DNA from: Notospermus geniculatus
Taxonomy: Eukaryota > Nemertea > Pilidiophora > Heteronemertea > Lineidae
Assembly: GCA_002633025.1 (NCBI GenBank)
Contig: NMRB01000058.1
Location: forward strand, 741,198-805,197
Direction of reading: 5' to 3'
DNA: 64,000 bases
Shown: positions 47,997 through 58,000 of the stretch, piece after piece
How the letters are laid out: each line of letters opens with the position of its first letter
How positions within the stretch are numbered: the first letter of the stretch is position 1
Notes under the pieces: generated by a model
Seen by the model: only the letters and a program-made list of their open reading frames with translations
What the model was told of the DNA's origin: nothing
Databases searched by the model: none
Made by a program: the position numbers and the translations under genes

Positions 47997-49142
47997 NTAC
48001 CATTGTCATGGAAACTGAATTGGAACATGCGACAATCTGTGCCATGCAATGGGTATCTGAATATGAACCGACCAAGGTCAACTGTCTGAGACCTCAATAA
48101 AACCCGGAATCTGACAAAAACAGACTGCACCACTGAACCACATCAGCACGTTCCACAGCAATCATAAAAAAAATCCACAATCACCAGGATCCATCAACCA
48201 GTGAACACCCCGGTGTGCGGACTATCGCCATACTCTCACCCGCAGAAGTTAGCTGTGTGACTGACAAGAACCCGAGAACCGGCAGAAGCTCAGCATGGGT
48301 TCCACAGCCCTACGGCAGGGCCAGTGTTTCTGCCAGGATTTTTTTAAAGGGGGGAGAAAGAGACAGAATTCTTGGTCAAAAACACAAAGGGGCTGTTCAC
48401 TTAAGGGTCAATTTTACACAATCCCAAGAACCACATTTTTGGCCTATTGGCCTGAGTAGACTCTCCAGTAGAGGCTTGTGCAGTCAGGTGTGAGGGGAGT
48501 ATGACATAAGCAAGAAAGAGGCCAGGGCAATGTAATTCTTAGATTTATATTGTACAATTGAGCCTTAAAGCTGAACTTAATAGATATAAACCCCAAGCGG
48601 CAGAAGTAGAAATTACGAACAGCCACAAGGCACTTCCAAACTACATACCTTAATGTTGTGGTAAATACAATACCAACAGGTACAATACAATGTTAGAACC
48701 CGTGGAAAAAAAACAAGTCGGAATGAAGGGGGATTATACTCCTGCGGTGTGGTAGGCCTACATGTATGTAGATCAATGGATTCCAGCCTCAATACATGAC
48801 GGGCCTACCACCTGCGATTGGTTACTGATAAAACCTGGAATTCGGCCTTATGTTAATTCTCAAATTCCTTGCGAGTCCCATTTCGATGATTTCATTTCGT
48901 TTCATTTCATTCCATGTTTTATCACTAACCCCTACGATTTCACACAGTTTTACACAACCTCATGACCTGCCATGACTTCCAGGTGATCTCTTCAAATACC
49001 AGTACATTACATAATTTCTGGGTATAATAGGCCTACACGTAATACCTGGTTAATATTCGACTTATAAATCAGTAATTAACCCCCTGACGACTGGGTAACT
49101 GGTCACTGATCAGTATTTTGTATTTCATTTTTCCGTCAGGGC

Positions 49143-49397
49143 CGACGCTACAGCATTATTGGCCCTGCATGGTGAGTCCGGAAGAAGCCATCTCAAGCTA
49201 CTCATGTTCCTCACTTGATGGGGTCTTTTACTTGCGCTCGCAATGGCACAAGGTACAACGCACCATGGCTTATTACTGTCCCATGACCACAGACGTGAAG
49301 AGCCGGGAATGAAATCCCATAAGGCCCGGGCTGGATTCGAACCCGGGACCTGCCGCTTGCTAAGCGGACATGATAACATTAGGCCATCAGGCTCCTC
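49143..49397 (-). mobile_element. tRNA-derived SINE, family A
   Basis: This is the unit-2 counterpart of 45683-45935, with the same A and B boxes and anticodon-like stem and several small differences in the body. Confidence 0.85.
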
Positions 49398-51130
49398 AGT
49401 TGCCCGCTAAATGTTAAACTTGCATACCCCCCCCCCCCAAAACATCAAGTCAGCAGGACAGAATGGGTGCCAAAAACAATATTGGGTCATCATTTGATAC
49501 CAAAATTAATTGGAAACCAGTTGCGGACAATGAATTTGGGTCAGTCAATGACACAGTCCCAACAAAGTAATGACTTAGCTTTGCTGCATATGAAGTGTTG
49601 TATGGGAACAATTACCTGTCAATCATGATTGGAATCTGACTCATTTAACTGCCTAACAAGGTTTGCTAGAGGTACGACTATAGCCATATAGCCGGGAGCT
49701 CAGTGCTCCATTACAATCAACTCACACAAACCACTCACGTGGTCCACACATGTACATGTAGGGCCTAGGCCTACATAAAACTACCGGTATATGATGCCTC
49801 GCGACTGAACTATGATGGTGACTGATTCAACTATGATTCTGAAATTCACGGTACCTCGGTGACTGATGATACCTTGATTTGCTATGATTCTTGGTGATTG
49901 ATTTTTAACTATGATTCCTTCATGATTGATTTAGCTACGATTCCTGGTGATTGATTTAACTATCATGAAGTAATAACGGGTTAGTGACATAGGTTCCGAC
50001 CGGACTCAAACCCACGGACCCTGACGTTAGGCATCAATCGCCAGCACTCATGCAATAGAGAGCCCTGATGCCAAATGCTGTTGTATATGATGCTTTGGTG
50101 ATAAATTCAATTACAATGCCTCTGTCATTAGGTTAACTATTAGCAAAAATATTTTGCTATTAGCCATGCACTCTCACGTTTCATGCTTAGGCAGTCCAGC
50201 AGAAACAAAACTGTTTAGGCCTCCAAGATGTGGATACCTTGACATATGGCTCACACGCAACTACGATTTCACTTGTTCAACGATGTTTATCTGTGGTTTT
50301 TAACAAAACTCAGCTGTATGCACTGAAAAATATAGAGAATTTGGGAAATATAAGCTAAAAATAGAGTATTCAACTTTACCTTTATACGGCCAGTTATCAC
50401 GCAGCAATGAATAGCCAAGTTATAGTAAGATTCTGAATTAAACACGTTTTATTGAGCTCCAGTACAGTAGTCAAACCATGTGGGTATGTGTTTATTTACA
50501 TCGTATCGTATAGCCAACCTCATCCCCAGTGGAGAAAGTCACACACCATCCATTGATTGATGCATGAATGCATCATGCTGAATTTACCTAGCGATGAGGA
50601 TGACATTAACATAATACGTTTTGTTATGCTGGTCGCTAAACTGGGTCACTTGGTTGTTCGGTTCAAGGGCTTCTGGCGTGAATCCCAATGATTAATTCCT
50701 GACAAAAGCAGCATTTCGCACTGACAGCATTCATTTTGGAGGTAGCACAAGCAAAATCAGAGGCCAAGGTAATATAATTCAATCACGCAAGTCTAATTCC
50801 TGATCTTAAAGGTTGACCTATATTCTGATGGCGTAGGTGATTTTCTTGGAAAGGTGTGCTTGGTTTTGACTCATCAAAACAAAACCACATGGTTTGTACT
50901 CAAGTGAATGGCAGCTGCTGACAGTTCAATGTACGGTTGAATTAGGACACTGCCCGAAGTGACCCAAAGCCTTAAAGGGGAGATGTGTATGACGTCAGTC
51001 AGAATTTCTGTCCTCCTGAACCACTACTGACTGATACTGGGTCACCAGGGTGTTGGTTTCCTCCTACATCTTGGTGCAACACAACGAATCACTAATCGGG
51101 AATGCCAGAAGAGATTAACACAGGCAAATA

Positions 51131-51303
51131 CAGGCGCAGATCCAAGGGGGGCACCCGGTGCATGCCCCCCCTTTCGGCCAACAAATCTGTAAAATTGACC
51201 GTGAAATTCTGAAATTTGGAGCAAATCATTGAAATTCACCGCAGATTTCAATGTTTCTAGCACAGTGTGCCCCCTCTTTTTCAAAATCCTGGATCCGCCC
51301 CTG
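51131..51303. mobile_element. GGATCC-TIR MITE with exact 5-bp target duplication
   Basis: It starts CAGGCGCAGATCCAAGG and ends TCCTGGATCCGCCCCTG. AAATA lies at 51126-51130 and at 51304-51308. The left 60 bp of the same insertion are at 47655-47714 in unit 1. Confidence 0.9.
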
Positions 51304-52084
51304 AAATATGCCCCCCCCCCTAAAATTTAAGACCAGAAAATGGCTAAGTCAATAATAACCACATTCAACAGTCACAGTGCCAGATGTATCTCAGATTTGT
51401 TCAAATATTTCAATCTTATTCACAACAAACATGTTCCACCTGACAGGAATCGGTCAATATATCATCAGGACCCTGGATTTCGTTGAGAGTTACAGGTCTC
51501 CATTCATTTATACCATTGTCATGGAAACTGAATTGGAACATGCGACAATCTGTGCCATGCAATGGGTATCTGAATATGAACCGACCAAGGTCAACTGTCT
51601 GAGACCTCAATAAAACCCGGAATCTGACAAAAACAGACTGCACCACTGAACCACATCAGCACGTTCCACAGCAATCATAAAAAAAATCCACAATCACCAG
51701 GATCCATCAACCAGTGAACACCCCGGTGTGCGGACTATCGCCATACTCTCACCCGCAGAAGTTAGCTGTGTGACTGACAAGAACCCGAGAACCGGCAGAA
51801 GCTCAGCATGGGTTCCACAGCCCTACGGCAGGGCCAGTGTTTCTGCCAGGATTTTTTTAAAGGGGGGAGAAAGAGACAGAATTCTTGGTCAAAAACACAA
51901 AGGGGCTGTTCACTTAAGGGTCAATTTTACAAAATCCCAAGAACCACATTTTTGGCCTATTGGCCTGAGTAGACTCTCCAGTAGAGGCTTGTGCAGTCAG
52001 GTGTGAGGGGAGTATGACATAAGCAAGAAAGAGGCCAGGGCAATGTAATTCTTAGATTTATATTGTACAATTGAGCCTTAAAGC

Positions 52085-52717
52085 TGAACTTAATAGATAT
52101 AAACCCCAAGCGGCAGAAGTAGAAATTACGAACAGCCACAAGGCACTTCCAAACTACCTCTGAAAACGATACACCCTCTCGGACGGTCACAGTTGGTTTC
52201 ACTTGCCACCACGCTCCCGAAGAGTAAAGATCTCAGCACGGCTGCCAAATGAGAAAAAACGAAAAATAATCTGTGATGGCACCGAGATTCGAACCCACAA
52301 CCCTCTGATCGATTCGCCAACCTCTTTCTGTATACGCCACGAAGACTGCTTGCATACAACGACGCCGATCCACAATAACGGCGCTGTGGTTTTGAAGATC
52401 TCCATGAGGAAATAAAGCGATCGGAATTGTCGTCATGCAAGCAAGCAGTCTTCGTGGCGCGTACAGAAAGAGGTTGGCGAATCGATCAGAGGGTTGTGGG
52501 TTCGAATCGCGGTACCATCACAGATTATTTTTCGTTTTTTCTCATTTGGCACCTGTGCTGGGATCTTTACTGTTCAAGAGCGTGGTGGCAAGTGAAACCA
52601 ACTGTGACCGTAGGAGAGGGTGTATCGTTTTCAGAGGTAGTTTGGAAGTGCCTTGTGGCTGTTCGTAATTTCTACTTCTGCCGCTTGGGGTTTATATCTA
52701 TTAAGTTCAGCTTTAAG
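52085..52717. mobile_element. foldback of about 300-bp arms carrying tRNA-like heads
   Basis: The left arm (AAGCTGAACTTAATAGATAT near 52081 to GAAGACTGCTTGCAT near 52358) is mirrored by the right arm (CATGCAAGCAAGCAG near 52434 to ATTAAGTTCAGCTTTAA near 52717). Arms are about 90% complementary by eye. Each arm contains AGAGGTTGGCGAATCGATCA and GGGTTCGAATC, a B-box-like motif, so the repeated unit appears tRNA-derived. It resembles two inverted SINEs or a large snap-back element. Confidence 0.8.
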
Positions 52718-52719
52718 TG

Positions 52720-54339
52720 AACAGCCCCTTTTGACTTTTTTAGAGGGGACATACCCCGCTGCTGCTGTACCCCATCTGGCGGAAACACTGTCGGCCTAGG
52801 TTGATTGTAATTAAATGAGCAATAAATCACTGAATTCAATATCACACTCGTGTTTCTATTTGATAATGTAGTCTAATTCATAAGAATTCATATTTCTAAT
52901 GCTCATCTTGTCATTTATGCTGACCTCATCTCACAGGCATGACAGGAGTCACTCAGGCTGACCTACCTTTATTTCACTGGCTGGAGGCCAGATCAATCAA
53001 GTCATGCTGGCAAGGTTATGACATCCAATATCTGACATGTGTGAGATACAGTACCGGTAATCAACTTGGCACTAATCAACCAAATACCATGAAACAATAC
53101 AGGTATATTATTATTAATATTAACAAGGTTTGGCAAGGTTTTGCATCAAAACATCACCACTTACCAAAGGTGGGTGCAAAGGGTCATCATTCAACCTGAG
53201 TAGAATTATGCAATTAAGAAAAGGAGGCAAGAGCAAAACAGGGTAGTGTTTGCATTAATGATTAGCTCAGTTCATTTGAGGAAAGGTTCGAACTCGAAGG
53301 TCAGTGACGGTGAGAAGGTCAATAGGAGAGCGGCAAACCAGGCCTGGTCTGCCAGTCAATGTGTGAGGATAATGCCGAGATCAAAGAGTTTGGCTTGAGT
53401 GCATGAATTGAATAGGCCTTACTGCCTTGGCCTCATTCAAAATAGTTCCCTGTGAAAACAGGGATAGTGTCCAGGCTATGTTGCAAGCGTATGAAACGAA
53501 CTGCCACGGGTGACCATGTAGGCCCAACAGTTAAAGGGAGACCACCACTGCAATGGGTTTATCTTAGCTATGATAGAGGGCAGCACATCGAAACCAGGTC
53601 CTATACAATGGACGCCTTTTGTGTAATGTGTGGGAAATTGATCAGGACCGGGATGTCCGTTTCATTTCAATAGTTTTAACCACTAGTGACACCTATTGAG
53701 GCAGTGGGTAGGGTCCCCACTGGGGGAGGGGGAGGGGCACCAAACACCAGACACTTAGCAGAGCTAGATTGGCCAATTCCCCATTGGCCCTTGCCCCAGC
53801 TAGGCATCCCATACCGGTACTCCATAGCCTAGGCCTACAGAAGTTTACGCCTGTTTTTTACACCCCCAGAACTGGTAGGTAGCTAGCCTAGCCCGATTTT
53901 TCTAGGCATAGACTACACCAAAAACTCCCGTCTCCGAACAATACTATAAGGCCTAGGCTACAGAACCGAACCGGGGTAGGCCCAGCAGGCCTCTGCTCTG
54001 CTAGCATGGCTAGGTCGAGGTAGGGCATATAATCAGAATTTTCCTCCAAGGTGGTAGGGCCTAGCCCTATAGAGGCTATAGCTAGGCCTAGTTAGGCCTA
54101 AGAAACTTTGATCTGAATTAGGCTATGCTGTTCATTGTATTGTTTGTTTTGTTTTGCTACACCAAGTCATTTGACTGCTTATGATGGGACCACCAAGAGC
54201 GAGTTTTGACACATTAGACTTGGCCCAAAGAATACACATGGATGGTAGGCCTAATGTACAGTACATCATGTACATCAATCTACGGTGTTGAAATGGATTG
54301 ATGGTCAATTCCTGAACAAAGTCGAATTGTGTCACATAC
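52720..54339. other. intergenic or intronic spacer
   Basis: No gene is supported. At 53800-54115 it is unusually rich in CTAGGCCTA-like words; elsewhere it appears unique. Confidence 0.5.
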
Positions 54340-54540
54340 CTGCGTCGAAAAGCCTTCTTTTCAGCCGAGGCAGACTCTACATCACAAGGATACCTTCCTG
54401 GATGCTACCACGGTGATAAAACCGCAGTTTAGCGAGCGCATCGCAGGTTTGGAGGCGTATTTTGATGACGGAAGCGAGGATGACAAAGCGTTGTTTCTCC
54501 GATCAGCTGTTTTGCTATAAATAGAAACCGCGATTACATC
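54340..54540 (-). promoter_or_regulatory. candidate non-coding first exon or divergent promoter region
   Basis: On the minus strand GACGCAG|GTATGTGAC at 54340/54339 is a strong donor-like site. A TATAAATA lies at 54516-54523 on the plus strand. RBBP5 starts coding at 55055 in the opposite direction. Together these suggest a bidirectional promoter with an upstream exon of a minus-strand gene, perhaps the transporter. No transcript support is available. Confidence 0.3.
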
Positions 54541-55054
54541 AAATTGAGGACTGACAGGGATTCCGGCCGTGTCATCCAAATTCGGATTCTTTGGATTTTG
54601 AAATCACAAACAAACTGTCCAACAGATCATGGATTCTTTTTCATTTTGGTATTTATGACATGGAACAGGTGAAGAAGTTCATATGAGGAGGCATTTTGAT
54701 ATTGCCCAAGACCGCATTGCGACCGGTGTACATTTCCAGATTTCCATTCGAGTTTTCCTTGGAATCGCCGTCATGTGACGGCGCATTCGCCTGAAATTCC
54801 CAGGGACGTAATCGGCACTCGTTATTTAACCCTGAAATCCGACATAATGAATTATGAAAACAACATAAACAGATAAATGTTTAATGCTCGCTTCTTTAGA
54901 CGTAAACGTAAAAGAAAGCCGGAATTAACCCCCTAACCTGTAAACTGAAAAATACCAGCGTCTGCATAAATTTCCGGCTGGGACGGAAAAGGCGAAACTG
55001 GTTAACGACGTAACAACATTTGTTTTGCGTTTTCCGAATTTTTTTTTAAAAACT

Positions 55055-58000
55055 ATGAATTTAGAGCTCCTAGGTAATTGTGGTCGTTTTTAGCGATTCA
55101 ATTTCGGTTGTAGTTGTTGATGATTAAGCAGACGTCCAATTGGTAACTTTCTTTTTCATTTCAGAATCCTTCGGGCAGAATTATCCTGAGGTGAGTCACG
55201 GACTTCAAAACTGTCCGAAATTAGGATATTTCGTGTACATTCAAACACGGAGAAATACAACCATTCGATTGTCGGACAACCTAACCGGTGTAACAGTTAA
55301 GGGTGTCCCCTGGGAAAATGTCCGCTTACTTTGTTCTCTGACGGATTGATGCGCATGGCTACAGAAACCAGTCACTTCAGATTACATGAACAAACTTGTG
55401 GGGCTAAAGTTTAGAATCCCCGATTGGAATGGAAGTGACGTTGCTCGATGGCACACAATGCGGCTTATTCCGTCAATGAGGAGGTAGCCTAATTTTTTCT
55501 ACCATTTGATGGCGCTGCGACCGTATCCACTTTTCCACTGTGACGTTGTACAGAACGTCAACGTCACACTGCCGTGACGTTGTGGCTTCATGCTCGCACC
55601 GCACATTGCCACGGAGATGACGTCCTGAAGACAATGAAAAGGCCTGATATGGTCGCAGCGACATCTTTCCTTGGAGAAGTGGCGACCCTTCATTGATGAC
55701 CTTTTTTGGGCACTGATCAGGGATTCTAAACTCGTTCCACTTGTGGTAACATCTGTACTGTGAGTGTGATTTTGATAGGCGTAAAAGTTTGGCCTATAGG
55801 CCTATATCCATGTGACAGGGGATCCTGAATTTTAGGCCTACCTAGTTGAGCCAAAATGATATTTACATGGGAAATTCGAGTAGACTCGCGCCCTGTAGGA
55901 TCAAGGATAGGAAACCCCTTAGGCCTATAAAGTAAAATAAATGTGAACGTAATTGTTTTTTCAGGACTTCGATGGGACGCTTGATTCTGTCAGTATTGCC
56001 GTGACATGTGCTTTCAACCGCAGAGGGACGCTCTTAGCAGTTGGCTGTAATGATGGCAGGATTGTCATTTGGGATTTCTTGACGCGTGGAATAGCGAAGA
56101 TTGTACAAGCTCATGTTCATCCTGTCTGTTCACTCAGGTTTGTTGTTTGAGACTACCGGTACATGATGTAGACCGGAAAGTTGGCCCGACATGCATGAGT
56201 AACCAGTGTTGAAAAATTTTTTTAAAGGTTTTTCAGTGATTCCCTAAAAACAAAAAATAATTTCTGCCAGGTCTGATTTTACAACATTGAGGAGATGGCA
56301 TAAGATAAGTTTCAATATTTCAGCTGGAATCGCGATGGAAGGAAGTTACTCAGTGCGTCGACTGATAACTGTGTTGCATTGTGGGATGTGATGGAAGGGG
56401 AATGTGACAAATCTTGGCGGTTTCCTTCGCCCATCTTGAAGGTCCAATTCCACCCAAGAACAATGTATGTATGAATATACCTGTTGTCACTCAGCTGTGT
56501 TAGGCCCACTAAAAATATTTATGTTTTTCATCCCCGCCCGCCTGCCAAAAAGCTCCCACCGGCCCTCGACTTTTTTTTTTTTTATTTTTAGCTCACCCGT
56601 GAGCTTTTGTCGTCACTCAGCGTCCGTCGTCGTCCGTCGTCGTCTGTCGTCGTCGTCGTCCGTCGTCGTCGTCCGTTAGCAGGGCACGTTTCGTAACCGC
56701 TGGAGCTATTGATCTGAAACTTGGTACATATATACCCCTAGGTCAGATGACCTATGACACCAAGTTTCGGTCCGATTCGATTCTTGGCTTGGCCTCCAGG
56801 TGGCCAAAACCAGAAACACAAAAAGTGCAATAACTCCTGAACTAATGACTGGATCTTCTCCAAATTTTTATCATAGGTGTATCTAATTAGGATACATAAC
56901 ATATGTAACGGGTTTTTGATTTGACCTACTTTTCAAGGTCACAGAGGTCAAAGTTCGACAAAAGTAACGAACCTGCCACAGTTCTTAATTATTTCACCGA
57001 GAGTCTTCATATCTTGCATAAATATGTATTGGAGGGGTACCTTCAAAAATAGCGAGTTTCGGCCCGATCGGACATCCAATATGGCCGCCAGGTGGCGTAA
57101 CCTGAAAATCATCCAAGTGCTAAAACTCAGGAACGGCTTGACCCAGAGTGCTCAAACTTGATATTTACCTTCCTCTTGATGACCTTTACATGCACGTCAA
57201 ATTTCGGCCTGATTAAACTTCCAATATGGCCGCCAGGTGGCGTAACCCGAAAATCATCAAATGTGCTATAACTCAGGAACGACTTGACCCAGAGCGCTCA
57301 AATGTGCTATGTGGCTCCCTCTAGATGACGTTTATGTGCATGTGACATTTTGGCCCGATCGGACATCCAATATGGCCGCCAGGTGCCATAACCACAAAAT
57401 CATTGAAGTCCTACAACTTGGGAATGACTTGACCCAGATTGCTCATAACTGACATACATCTCTCTCTCTGTCATTACGCCTCTCTCTGTCAAACGGGTGA
57501 GCACATGGTCCATGGACCATTTCATCCTAAAACTTCTCTGTAGTGCCCATAGACTTGACTTCACCACTTAGCGCTCAACAACATTACAAATCTTCATCTG
57601 GATCGAGCGTTTTGGAACAGAGAAAATTCTTTTTCATGACTTCGGTTTGGGCTGTGGTGACTATAAGCCTAAATCTTGTCATAAAATCGATGCCAAAATT
57701 GAAAATAAAAAGTAAAAAATCGTCTCCCGCCCCTACTTTTGGAAAAAAAGGATGAAAAACATTTTTTTAGGTTGCCTTAGATAAAGGTACTCTTGTATGA
57801 AACAGTGTTAACAGAAAGTAATGTCCAGTTTTGAGGTCATTTGATGACAGCATTTGAGTAATCTCTAAGCAGATATGGTAGCTGTGTCCAGCATCCGGCT
57901 TGTGAGCATTTCTTTTTGTAATACACATTCAATTTAAACTTTTATTTTCTATGTTTCAGCAACAAATTTCTTGTTTGTCCGATGAAGCATGCTGCCGTGC

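Larger units (their letters stand above)
45193..48644 (+). repeat. 3.5-kb tandem duplication, unit 1
   Basis: It runs from ACCTTAATGTTGTGG to CAAGGCACTTCCAAACTAC and matches 48647-52157 nearly base for base. It differs at 47714-47997, where a piece of the CTCF-motif repeat followed by a single N replaces the rest of a MITE and about 200 bp of unit 2. Contents otherwise match: a SINE, C-runs, GATT-rich stretches, and no gene. Confidence 0.9.
48647..52157 (+). repeat. 3.5-kb tandem duplication, unit 2
   Basis: This is the second unit, with the complete MITE at 51131-51303 and unique sequence to 51510. Its right end runs into the foldback at 52085-52717; unit 1 contains only the first roughly 75 bp of that foldback. 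Confidence 0.9.
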
